64,000 bases of DNA, taken from NCBI RefSeq assembly GCF_002286735.1, contig NZ_NRTA01000006.1, positions 62,001 to 126,000 on the forward strand. Reading direction: 5' to 3'. The stretch comes from Leptolyngbya sp. BC1307 (lineage in GTDB: Bacteria; Cyanobacteriota; Cyanobacteriia; Phormidesmidales; Phormidesmidaceae). A program made the translations under genes and the position numbers. This document shows, in pieces, positions 9,659-18,206 of the stretch. The notes beneath the pieces are model-generated. The model made no database searches and had not been told where the DNA came from. It saw nothing but the letters and a program-made list of their open reading frames with translations. Position 1 is the stretch's first letter. The number at the start of each line of letters is the position of its first letter.

Positions 9659-9847
9659 CTAGCTGGGCTGACATTTTCCTGCTCTAATCAGGCCGACGCG
9701 CTTGGCAATGGCCTGACTTTGCGTTTCAAAGGGTCCCCAGCGCTCTGAACCTTTATCCTCTGAAGTTTCTAGCGCCTGCGCGGAGACAATTTCGCACTGT
9801 TGAGAGGCTTGTTTGACGATGTACCAGTTTTCTTCAGGGGGCATCAT
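9659..9847 (-). CDS. Small conserved protein of unknown function
   Basis: This 62-residue cytoplasmic protein has the pattern WYIVKQ...CEIV, then ERWGPFETQSQAIAKRVGLIRAGKC. I recall similar short proteins in cyanobacteria, with the arrangement of a small SPOR-like or modifier-binding alpha/beta unit, but I cannot assign a function. It lies on the minus strand downstream of the MFS gene and may be its operon partner, the gap being about 85 bases. Two adjacent ATGs are possible starts. Confidence 0.55.
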   Translation of the reverse strand: MMPPEENWYIVKQASQQCEIVSAQALETSEDKGSERWGPFETQSQAIAKRVGLIRAGKCQPS

Positions 9848-9932
9848 GCTGGGTTCTTTTTCTGTGGGGATATTCAGACAGCTCTACTATTTACTTTTAG
9901 CAGAGTTTGATAGGGCTTTCTAGAGATCTGTG

Positions 9933-11393
9933 CTATTTGTGACTGGGCGATAGGCTATAGCTGAGGGCAGTGCGTAGGCTGTAGGTGATGATGGCGGCAA
10001 GTATGCAGATCAGGGCGAGCGATCGCAGTAACCCAGCCAACCCAATACTCTCTTGCAATACAGGTAAACCCAAGGCCCCCAGTACCGCACCTGACTTAGC
10101 AACAGCACCCGCTAACCCGGCTCCGCTTGCTCTAATGGCCGGAGGAAACACCTCACCCGACAGTAGAAACGTCGTAGAGTTAGGCCCTAGATTCATCATC
10201 AGATTGAACACGATAAAGCCAGTGAACAGTAGGCCGATCTGCGTCGAGCCCGCAAAGGAGAGCAAACAAAGACCTGCTGCCATTCCCATAAACCCCCCTA
10301 TCTGTAAAGGAATACGGCCCACCCGGTCAACCAACAGCACGGCTATCAAAAAGCCAATCACTAAAAACACGTTGACCATTGCCGCCCCCCGTGCCGAGGC
10401 CATCTCCTGCATCAGCAGACTGCTCTCTTGAGAAAAGGCCAGGGTGGCGATGATCGTCGGCGTGAAGATGCCGATGCCGTAAGTGGCGATATCTTGTAGA
10501 AACCAGGGAATAGCGGCCAGTGCCGTTTGGCGACTGTAGGCAGGTGAGAACAGATCGCCATAGCCCAGAGTTTTTGAAGTATCCGCCTGCTCACCGGCTT
10601 CTTGAGGAGCATCGGGTTTGAGAACAATAGATTTCTCTAACAGCTGAGAAGCCGCCTCAGACGCGGCTGCATACTCTCCTTTTGCCAGATAGTAGCTAGG
10701 GCTTTCTAATAAAAACAACAGCCGCAGTCCGCCGACTAAGATAGATAAAGCAATGCCGACACCCAGCATCCACCGCCAGGCATAGCCAACTGCCAGATCT
10801 GGCGCGGTCTGTTGAAAGGCCCAGATAATCGCCCAGCCGACCAGTGCGCCCAGCAGCGCCCCTACCGACTGAAAGCTGAACGCGCCAATCACCATGCGAC
10901 CGCGCAGCCGAGCGGGCATATTTTCGGTAATGTAGGCGACGCTAATTGGGTAGTCTGCGCCAATGCCAACGCCGACTAAAAAACGAAAAATCAACAGCGA
11001 CCAGGCATTCCATGCTAGCGCTGTCGCGGCTGAGGCGACGATAAACAGCCCGATGTCGACTACCAACATGCGCTGACGGCCCACTTTATCGGTGACGGGG
11101 CCAAGGGTGAGTGAGCCGATGAGCGCGCCGACTAGCGCGGCAGTGGCGATCGCCCCCACCCACCCCGTATTCAGGCCAAAGTCTCTTTGAATAAGCGGCA
11201 TCGCCACACCGATGACAAAAAAGTCGAAGCCGTCTAGCGCAATCAGCCCAGCAGAGAGAATCCACAGCATCCACATCGGGCGAGTGAGAGGGGCGCTGTC
11301 AAGCTCAGCCTGAAACTGCGCTTCTAGATCATCTGTTTCTAAATGAGCCGACGCTGGCGAGTCTGTCTTTACAGCGGCAGGGTCTAGAGACAT
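9933..11393 (-). CDS. Major facilitator superfamily transporter (sugar / phosphate-symporter-like)
   Basis: This is a 12-helix MFS transporter of about 486 residues. The loop 2-3 motif is present as LGPVTDKVGRQRMLVVD. The R-F-L-V-G-V-G-I-G-A-D-Y-P-I-S segment in helix 4, followed by ENMPARLRGRM, resembles the organic cation, phosphate:H+ and aromatic acid porters. The second half repeats the motif as VDRVGRIPLQIGG. A central cytoplasmic loop carries about 40 variable residues. The reading frame extends to 11477, but the ATG at 11393 (MSLDPAAV) is a more natural start. The substrate cannot be read from sequence. Confidence 0.85.
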   Translation of the reverse strand: MSLDPAAVKTDSPASAHLETDDLEAQFQAELDSAPLTRPMWMLWILSAGLIALDGFDFFVIGVAMPLIQRDFGLNTGWVGAIATAALVGALIGSLTLGPVTDKVGRQRMLVVDIGLFIVASAATALAWNAWSLLIFRFLVGVGIGADYPISVAYITENMPARLRGRMVIGAFSFQSVGALLGALVGWAIIWAFQQTAPDLAVGYAWRWMLGVGIALSILVGGLRLLFLLESPSYYLAKGEYAAASEAASQLLEKSIVLKPDAPQEAGEQADTSKTLGYGDLFSPAYSRQTALAAIPWFLQDIATYGIGIFTPTIIATLAFSQESSLLMQEMASARGAAMVNVFLVIGFLIAVLLVDRVGRIPLQIGGFMGMAAGLCLLSFAGSTQIGLLFTGFIVFNLMMNLGPNSTTFLLSGEVFPPAIRASGAGLAGAVAKSGAVLGALGLPVLQESIGLAGLLRSLALICILAAIITYSLRTALSYSLSPSHK

Positions 11394-11501
11394 AGCATAA
11401 GTGACTAATCGACAGTTCCCTGAGCATAGAGGGCGCTTGTCACCCGCCAAACTACCTGTGGAGATAACTGGCGTCATGTCTCCATGAGCGTATCAGCCCC
11501 A

Positions 11502-13148
11502 TTATGAACCTTCCGATGAGACATCAACGACGGAATTGAGCGGGTTAGGACTCACAGTCGCGGGCGGTGTCGTCGGGACGACTTTTGGGTAAACCTCCAG
11601 GCTGTCACCTTCTACCCAGCCAGAGTAATAACGGACTTGAGTACTTTCTTCTGTCAAGAGAAGCAGATCAAAATCGCCTCGGATGGCGTCAGCGTCTTGC
11701 GTAATGCCGATGGGTTCATCAGATGAAGTGAGTCCGTAGGGGCCACCACCGAACAGACTGAGGGAGACTTCGTCGAGACCGCGCACGAAGCGATCGCCAT
11801 TCCAATGCCACTGTCGCCCAGCCCAGAAAATAGAGTTTTCTTCAGATGAGCCGAATGCCACTTCGTTTATCTGATAGCCACCGGGCACTAGCTGCGTCTC
11901 AAATCCCGGCTCGTAGACCACTTCATAGCGAAGCTTACTCAGCTCGCCGTCTCGGGTATATGCCTGGCTGAGCCACAGCACTTCAACCTCGGATTGGGTG
12001 AGTGTGGTAGCGGATTCATCGGCTAGAAAGCTGGGGTACAGATCTACGCCCGTTGCCGGTAAGCTTGCCGTAGCCGTAAACTGCCAGCAGTTCCAGCTTT
12101 CGGCATCGTCGGGCGTTTGCCACGGCACCTGACAGACGCCGTTACCCGTACCTACCCAGAGTGAGTCGCCCGCGACGGCTAGCTGAAAGGGAATAGCACC
12201 CACCATTGGGCTGTTGCTGACGGTGTAGGTCGTCAGGTTTTCAGTAGTTGGTTTGTAAGCTACCAGGCCGTGGGCGGGGATGTAAGGATTGCCTTCACCC
12301 GCGATTTGAGTGCCAAGCCATAGCGTCGGGTCTTCGGGGCTGCCAGTGGCGGCGATCGCATTAAACTGATCGCCCTGAATCTGATCGGGCTGTTGAACGG
12401 TCAGATCACCAGTTCCGGTGCGGTAGCGTATCAGGCTGGCAAAGCCGCTGTTACCCTCGCCCTGTTCGGCAGTGGCAGCTAGCCAGATGTCATCACCCAC
12501 AGCGACAGCCCCAGCGATTCGAGGCGGTCCGAGGGAGGCTCCTAAATCGGCAGCTTTCAGGTCTTCTAAAGTGTAGAGCTGACGGTCGATAGTGATGCCA
12601 TCAGGCGTTTTTAGCTCAAAGTGTACGGCGTTGTCTCCGTCAGAGCGATCAACGGGTGGTGACACTGCGGATGGATCTGACTCGGAGCGAATCTGCTCGT
12701 CGAGCCAATCAGCCTGTAGCCGAATGCGGTATTGGTAGGGCTCTCCGTTGACTTCGATAGTTTTGTAGGTAGGGTTGGCCATCTCCTGTAAGAGGCTGCT
12801 GTAGCTATCTTCCTCTGGCACAGCTTCGGTAGAGGTGATTGACCAGGTGGAATCGCCCTGACAAAAAGAGAACGTGTAGTAAGGTGTTTTGACTGCAATA
12901 ATACCATCGGTAATTTCGATGCTCTGCGGTCTGAAATTAAACTGCTCGTAGGCGGGTTGATTTTCTCGTGTGGTCAGCGGTGAAGGGGCATCGGGAAGAT
13001 CGCAAGTTACTGGCGCTGAGGAGTCAGTAGCTGTGTCACTCACCGTTTCAGCTTCAGGGCTGGCTGCTGGCGTACTTGTACTTGGCACCTGGCAAGCCCC
13101 TAGCAGCCAAAGCAGGCTCACAGCAGCCAGTAGATTTCGATTTTGCAT
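11502..13148 (-). CDS. Predicted lipoprotein with propeller-like repeats, paralog 1
   Basis: This 548-residue exported protein has a type II signal peptide ending in LWLLGAC, so Cys19 should be lipidated. A Ser/Thr/Pro/Ala/Glu-rich linker follows. The body contains repeated blades of the kind DDIWLAAT, PTLWLGTQIAGEGNP and DSLWVGTGNGVCQV, which look like beta-propeller strands as in two-component regulator propellers. It is closely related to the adjacent gene at 13282-14976, pointing to tandem duplication. Function is unknown. There is no catalytic signature, and the role may be ligand binding at the cell surface. Confidence 0.7.
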   Translation of the reverse strand: MQNRNLLAAVSLLWLLGACQVPSTSTPAASPEAETVSDTATDSSAPVTCDLPDAPSPLTTRENQPAYEQFNFRPQSIEITDGIIAVKTPYYTFSFCQGDSTWSITSTEAVPEEDSYSSLLQEMANPTYKTIEVNGEPYQYRIRLQADWLDEQIRSESDPSAVSPPVDRSDGDNAVHFELKTPDGITIDRQLYTLEDLKAADLGASLGPPRIAGAVAVGDDIWLAATAEQGEGNSGFASLIRYRTGTGDLTVQQPDQIQGDQFNAIAATGSPEDPTLWLGTQIAGEGNPYIPAHGLVAYKPTTENLTTYTVSNSPMVGAIPFQLAVAGDSLWVGTGNGVCQVPWQTPDDAESWNCWQFTATASLPATGVDLYPSFLADESATTLTQSEVEVLWLSQAYTRDGELSKLRYEVVYEPGFETQLVPGGYQINEVAFGSSEENSIFWAGRQWHWNGDRFVRGLDEVSLSLFGGGPYGLTSSDEPIGITQDADAIRGDFDLLLLTEESTQVRYYSGWVEGDSLEVYPKVVPTTPPATVSPNPLNSVVDVSSEGS

Positions 13149-13281
13149 GGGATGTTGTCGCCGCTGTCGGTCAGGTTAAAACAAACCGAGATGCGGTTCT
13201 GATAGTCTTCTGTTGTGATCCTAACGACCCATTCAAAAACTGTAGTCTAAGCTACTGACACCTGACAGATTGGCTTCTGCT

Positions 13282-14976
13282 CTAAGGCCCTTGATTTTGA
13301 GGTAAGTCAGCTGCCATCTTAGTGAGCGGATTGGGCGCTGCTTTATCAGGAGGCGTGACGGCGATAAGCTTGGGATAAATTTCCAGTTCAGCGCTCTCTA
13401 TCCAGCCAGAGTAGTAGCGTACTTTGGTCGCTTCCTGACTCAGACTCAGCAGATCAAAACTGCCGCGAATGGCGCTGTGATCAAACGCCAGGCGGTCGTC
13501 ATCAGTCGATGAGACCAGGCCATAGGGGCCACCGCCTACCAGGTTTAGGGCGACTTCATCAAAGCCGCGCACGAAGCGATCGCCCTCCCAGTGCCACTGC
13601 CGTCCCGGCCAAAAAATCGGCTCTCCTCGAACCGCTCGCTGAGCCACCGGATTAGCCACCCGATAGCCGCCCTGAGAGAGCTGCGCCTCAAATCCTGGTT
13701 GATAAGCGACTTCGTATCGAATGGGCTCTGTATTAGCCTGATCAGGCTGATCCGACTGAGCTTGTTCGGCCCAGAGCACTTCTACTGCGGATGCGCTCAG
13801 GGTGGCAGCGGGCTCGGTTGCGAGAAAAGTGGGATAGATCTTTGCCCCCTCTGCCGGTAGGGTGGCTGTGGTCGTGGTCTGCCAGCAGCGCCAGCTTTTG
13901 GCCTGATCGACGGTTTTCCATCGCACCTGACAGATGCCGTTGCCAGTCGCTACCCACAGTGACTCGTTAGCGACTGTCAGCTGATGTGGAATCGCTCCCA
14001 CCAGAGAACTGTTGGTGACGGTGTAGCTTTTGAGTTTTTTGGTTTTGGGTTGGTAGGCAACCAGGCCATTAGCGGGTAAGTAAGGATTGCCTTCACCTGC
14101 GCGCTGCGTGCCTAGCCAGAGTATTGGGTTTTTGGGATTGCCGGTGGCGGCGATCGCCGTAATCTGGTCGCCTTGAATGTCTTCGGGCTGATCAACAGTC
14201 AACTCGCCCGTATCGGAGCTGTAATGTAGCAGACTGGCAAAGCCACTATCGCCTTCTCCCTGGCTAGTCGTCGCTGCCCACCAAATTGTTTTTCCGGTGA
14301 CTATCGAGCCTGCAATCTCGGGCGTCCCTAAGCTGGCACCAAGCTGAGCCTCTCGCAATTCGGCTAACGTATAGAGCTGACGGCTGATAGTCTCGCCATC
14401 GGGCGTTTTTAGCTCAAAGTACACGGCGTCATCGCCTTCGTCATTGGATGCAGCAGCGGGATCGGTTGCTGAATTCAGTTGTTCGGTGAGCCAGTCGGCT
14501 TCTAGTCTGATCCGATATTCGTAAGTCTCACCATTCACCTCTAGTGTTTGATAGGCGGGGTTGGCTAGCTCTGCCAGGAAGCGCTCGTAGTCAAAGTCTT
14601 CTTCTGTGGTGGGTTCAGTTGAGGTGATGCGCCAGGTGCTATTCCCTTTGCAAAGAGAGAATGTGTAGTAAGGCGTTTTGACCGCTACGTTGCCGTTGGC
14701 GATCGCCATCGCTTCAGGCTGAAAATTGAACTGTTCGTACACCGGCATATCGGCGGGTGTGGCTAGAGGGGAAACGGTGGGTTCAGGGCGATCGCAATCG
14801 GCAACGGCCAAACTGACATCTGGGTCAGTTTCAGTCTCGGGCGGGGTAGCGCTAGGTGTCGGCGCGGGGGTCGCCACTTCAGGACTCGCCACCTCAGGCT
14901 CTACAGGCGTTCGCGTCTGACAAGCGCCCAGCACCCACAGCAGGCTCACAGCAGCTATCAGGGTTTGAGTTCGCAT
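13282..14976 (-). CDS. Predicted lipoprotein with propeller-like repeats, paralog 2
   Basis: This 564-residue paralog of the downstream gene has a lipobox in LWVLGAC with Cys19 as lipidation site, then a Pro/Ala/Thr/Glu-rich linker. The same order of blocks follows: MPVYEQFNFQPEAM, VAVKTPYYTFSLC, a WWAATTSQGEGDSGFA blade, ILWLGTQRAGEGNPYLP, SLWVATGNGICQV and a C-terminal VRYYSGWIESAELEIYPK. The two genes lie head-to-tail with about 130 bases between them, and their upstream sequences also look related. Transcription probably runs through both. The linker is the most divergent part. Confidence 0.7.
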   Translation of the reverse strand: MRTQTLIAAVSLLWVLGACQTRTPVEPEVASPEVATPAPTPSATPPETETDPDVSLAVADCDRPEPTVSPLATPADMPVYEQFNFQPEAMAIANGNVAVKTPYYTFSLCKGNSTWRITSTEPTTEEDFDYERFLAELANPAYQTLEVNGETYEYRIRLEADWLTEQLNSATDPAAASNDEGDDAVYFELKTPDGETISRQLYTLAELREAQLGASLGTPEIAGSIVTGKTIWWAATTSQGEGDSGFASLLHYSSDTGELTVDQPEDIQGDQITAIAATGNPKNPILWLGTQRAGEGNPYLPANGLVAYQPKTKKLKSYTVTNSSLVGAIPHQLTVANESLWVATGNGICQVRWKTVDQAKSWRCWQTTTTATLPAEGAKIYPTFLATEPAATLSASAVEVLWAEQAQSDQPDQANTEPIRYEVAYQPGFEAQLSQGGYRVANPVAQRAVRGEPIFWPGRQWHWEGDRFVRGFDEVALNLVGGGPYGLVSSTDDDRLAFDHSAIRGSFDLLSLSQEATKVRYYSGWIESAELEIYPKLIAVTPPDKAAPNPLTKMAADLPQNQGP

Positions 14977-15165
14977 AGGTCAGCCACCGTATCAGCTAGT
15001 TTGAAGCAAACCAGCACAGTCCTCTGTGAAAAGTTTTTCTACTTCAATGATATCGACCGGCCTCACAATCACCTAATGCCCAATCATCTAATGAGGGAAA
15101 AATCTCAGCGATAACTCAGTGATAGATTCTAAAATAAAACCTCACAGCCAGACTGCCAGGACAGA

Positions 15166-16167
15166 TTGGCCATCATCCACCCACGTATCCCCCACGAGGA
15201 CATTTTGAGCTATCTAGAAACCGTTGCCGACTTTTATACAGAAGTTGCTGAAACCCCTGACGTTGGGCTTTGCTGCGTGCAGAGCACCCCTCTAAAAATG
15301 CCGGGACTCACTGTCCCTTGTCAGATGCAGGAAATGAACTATGGCTGCGGTACGACCGTTCATCCGGCTGAGCTGACGGGTGACCCGACGGTGCTGTATG
15401 TCGGCGTGGGCGGTGGTTTGGAGGCGCTCCAGTTTGCCTATTTTTCTCGTCGGGCTGGTGCGGTTGTCGCCGTTGACCCGGTTGAGTCTATGCGGGCGGC
15501 GGCAGTGCGTAATTTGGCGATCGCTGCTGAGCAAAATGACTGGTTTGACCCTGCCTTTGTCAGCATTCAGGCCGGTGATGCTTTTAATTTGCCGATGCCC
15601 GATAATTCGGTAGATGTAGTGGCTCAAAACTGCCTTTTTAATATCTTTGAGCCGGAAGACCTTGCCAAAGCTTTGGCCGAAGCCTACCGGGTGCTCAAGC
15701 CCCGAGGCCGTCTGGTGATGAGCGATCCCATTGCGACTCGCGAAATTCCGGCACATTTGAAAAAGGATGAGCGACTGCGGGCGATGTGTCTGTCAGGCGC
15801 GCTCACCTACGAAGGCTATACCCAAAAAATCGTCGATGCGGGGTTTGGTCAGGTTGAAGTCAGGGCTCGTCGTCCTTATCGCTTACTTAACGCGAAAACC
15901 TATCAGATGGATAAGGACCTGATGTTGGAAAGCTTAGATTCTGTTTCCTTTAAAGTGCCCGTTCCGGCGGATGGGGCCTGCATCTTTACTGGGAAGATGG
16001 CTGTTTATGCCGGTGATCAGCCCTATTTTGACGATGGTGACGGCCACATTCTACAGCCGGGTTTGCCGCTAGCGATTTGCGACAAAACGGCGAATGCTCT
16101 AGCAGCCTCTGACGAGGTTACCGTTACTGACTCTAGCTGGTACTATGACGGCGGTGGCTGCTGCTAA
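15166..16167 (+). CDS. arsM: Arsenite S-adenosylmethionine methyltransferase, arsenosugar type
   Basis: This 333-residue SAM-dependent methyltransferase has the motif VLYVGVGGGLEALQFAYFSR for SAM binding, VVAVDPVESM as acidic motif II and GDAFNLPMPDNSVDVVAQN as motif III. Conserved cysteines occur at CCVQSTPLKMPG, in MNYGCGTTVHPAEL, in CLSGALTYEGY and in the terminal GGGCC. This layout matches the ArsM of cyanobacterial arsenosugar biosynthesis, which methylates As(III). The start is a TTG at 15166 preceded by AGGA; no better ATG is available near the conserved N-terminus. No arsS radical SAM gene or ars resistance operon is in the window. Confidence 0.8.
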   Translation: MAIIHPRIPHEDILSYLETVADFYTEVAETPDVGLCCVQSTPLKMPGLTVPCQMQEMNYGCGTTVHPAELTGDPTVLYVGVGGGLEALQFAYFSRRAGAVVAVDPVESMRAAAVRNLAIAAEQNDWFDPAFVSIQAGDAFNLPMPDNSVDVVAQNCLFNIFEPEDLAKALAEAYRVLKPRGRLVMSDPIATREIPAHLKKDERLRAMCLSGALTYEGYTQKIVDAGFGQVEVRARRPYRLLNAKTYQMDKDLMLESLDSVSFKVPVPADGACIFTGKMAVYAGDQPYFDDGDGHILQPGLPLAICDKTANALAASDEVTVTDSSWYYDGGGCC

Positions 16168-16201
16168 AGATATCTCTTACCGTGCTGACACTCAGCAGAT
16201 A

Positions 16202-16498
16202 ATGATGACCAGAAACGTTGCCATTCTCATTTTCAATGACGTTGAAGTTTTAGACTTTGCTGGCCCTTTTGAAGTGTTTTCAGTCACAGGGAAGCGAGAT
16301 GGCAGCAATCCTTTTAATGTCTGTACCGTTGCTGAGTCTGCGACTATTTTGGCTCGGAATGCGCTGACCATCAACGCTCACTATATGCTGCACGACTGCC
16401 CGCCGCCTGACATTTTGGTTGTGCCGGGCGGGGGCGGCTACCGGGCTGATGGCACGCCGTATGGCACTCGTACTGAAAGTGGTCACTGCTTAGAATAG
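16202..16498 (+). pseudogene. Truncated DJ-1/PfpI-family protein (N-terminal half)
   Basis: About 98 residues remain. MTRNVAILIFNDVEVLDFAG and then PFEVFSV are the standard beginning of the GATase1-like DJ-1/PfpI domain. The segment PPPDILVVPGGGGYRADGTP aligns with the next strand. The sequence then ends a few residues later, before the nucleophile elbow (usually VCTG or ACHG), so the catalytic Cys and the second half are missing. A full-length member has about 190-220 residues. The 2-OG decarboxylase gene ends 38 bases downstream on the other strand, so a deletion probably joined them. An ATG at 16205 is an alternative start. Confidence 0.7.
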
Positions 16499-16536
16499 CG
16501 CTGCCTTGTATGGGTACGGCTAGTTTCTACGCCTCC

Positions 16537-18201
16537 CTAACTCGGCAATGGACAACTGAGCCCTTGAGACTGTTTGCTAAACAACAGATTCTCTCGATAG
16601 TCAATTGGGCAGTCAATCACAGCAGGAACATTCTGTTCTAACGCTTCTTTGAGCGTAGGCACAAAGTCTTCTGCTGATTTGATGCGGTAGCCTTTCAGGT
16701 TCATACTTTCGGCAAATTTTACAAAATCAGGATTGTTGAACTTAATGTAAGAAGACTCGTGGTAATGAGATTCTTGCTTCCATTCGATCAGGCCGTAACC
16801 ACCGTCATTGAAGATAATGGTGACAAAGGCGGTGCTGATGCGGTGGGCGGTTTCTAGCTCCTGGCAGTTCATCATAAAGCCGCCGTCTCCGGTGACAGCG
16901 ACTACTTTACGAGAAGGATGCACGAGTTTGGCTGCGACGGCTCCTGGGATGGCGATTCCCATTGAGGCAAATCCGTTGGAAATCAAGCAGGTATTGGGCC
17001 GAGCGCAGTGGTAGTGGCGGGCAATCCACATTTTGTGCGCACCCACATCGGAAATCACAATGTCTTCAGGATCGAGCACCTGGCGCAGGTCGTACAGCAG
17101 CTTTTGAGGCTTGATCGGGAAGCCCGTATCGGTAGCGTATTTTTCGTAGTCGGCCTGCATTTCGGCGCGAAGACTGGCGAAGGGAGTGCCGATAGTGTGC
17201 GGCTGATTGGTATCACTTTGGGGGCGATGGATGCGTTTGCCAATTTCGTTGAGCGCGTCAGAGATATCGCCCAGCACTTCTACGGTGGGAATGTAGCTGC
17301 TGTCAATTTCAGCCGGAGTGACGGCGATATGCACAATCGGCAGGTCGCCCTGAGGATTCCACTTTTTAGGGCCATATTCAATCAGGTCGTAGCCGATCGC
17401 AATAATCAGATCGCTTTCATCGAGGGCGCAAGCAATGTAGTCTCGCTGCTGCAGTCCAACGGTCCAGAGCGATCGCTCATCTCGATAGTCAATCACCCCC
17501 TTGCTCATAAAGGTATTGGTCACCGGAATATTTAGCGCCCTAGCAAAGCGAGTAATGGCCTCGCTGGCCCGATTGCGAATCGCCCCATTACCAACCAAAA
17601 TCATGGGGTTGCTGGCCTGGGAAATCGCGATCGCCGCCCGCTGTAAACTCTCCACAGATGCCACCGGAATCGTCGGCGGATCGGCCCGCAGGGGGGCTCC
17701 TTCAGCCGTCATCTCAGCAATATTTTCGGGCAGGTCAATATGCACCGCCCCAGGCAGTTCGCTCTGCGCTAGCTTAAAGGCCTTACGCACAATCTCGGGC
17801 GTATTGCTGGGCCGTACAATCTGCTTATTCCACTTGGTAACCGGCGCAAACATAGCGACCAAATCTAAATATTGGTGAGATTCGATATGCATCCGATCAG
17901 TGCCCACCTGCCCGGTAATCGCCACCAGCGGTGCCCGGTCTAAGTTAGCATCGGCGACGCCGGTCATCAGATTGGTCGCGCCTGGCCCGAGCGTCGAAAG
18001 GCAGACGCCCGCTTTGCCGGTGAGCCGCCCGTAGACATCGGCCATGAAGGCTGCGCCCTGCTCATGACGAGTGGTAATGAACTGGATAGAAGATCGTTTG
18101 AGCGCCTGGAGAAAATGCAGGTTTTCTTCGCCGGGTAGGCCGAAGATGTATTTCACACCTTCGTTTTCCAGGCAGCGGACGAGGAGTTCGGCGGTGTTCA
18201 T
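16537..18201 (-). CDS. ThDP-dependent 2-oxoglutarate decarboxylase (acetolactate synthase-like)
   Basis: This 554-residue ThDP enzyme is normally annotated as acetolactate synthase large subunit. The catalytic Glu47 lies in TTRHEQGAAFMADVYGRLTG. The ThDP/Mg motif GDGGFMMNCQELETAHR lies at about residue 438 and NDGGYGLIEWKQ follows. Its stop-start distance to the upstream aldehyde dehydrogenase is only 5 bases, so the two are cotranscribed. The same gene pair in Synechococcus sp. PCC 7002 (A2770-A2771) was shown to encode 2-oxoglutarate decarboxylase and succinic semialdehyde dehydrogenase, closing the TCA cycle. Assignment to that function here is inference from family and context; a catabolic acetolactate synthase is the alternative. 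Confidence 0.75.
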   Translation of the reverse strand: MNTAELLVRCLENEGVKYIFGLPGEENLHFLQALKRSSIQFITTRHEQGAAFMADVYGRLTGKAGVCLSTLGPGATNLMTGVADANLDRAPLVAITGQVGTDRMHIESHQYLDLVAMFAPVTKWNKQIVRPSNTPEIVRKAFKLAQSELPGAVHIDLPENIAEMTAEGAPLRADPPTIPVASVESLQRAAIAISQASNPMILVGNGAIRNRASEAITRFARALNIPVTNTFMSKGVIDYRDERSLWTVGLQQRDYIACALDESDLIIAIGYDLIEYGPKKWNPQGDLPIVHIAVTPAEIDSSYIPTVEVLGDISDALNEIGKRIHRPQSDTNQPHTIGTPFASLRAEMQADYEKYATDTGFPIKPQKLLYDLRQVLDPEDIVISDVGAHKMWIARHYHCARPNTCLISNGFASMGIAIPGAVAAKLVHPSRKVVAVTGDGGFMMNCQELETAHRISTAFVTIIFNDGGYGLIEWKQESHYHESSYIKFNNPDFVKFAESMNLKGYRIKSAEDFVPTLKEALEQNVPAVIDCPIDYRENLLFSKQSQGLSCPLPS

Positions 18202-18206
18202 GCGTT

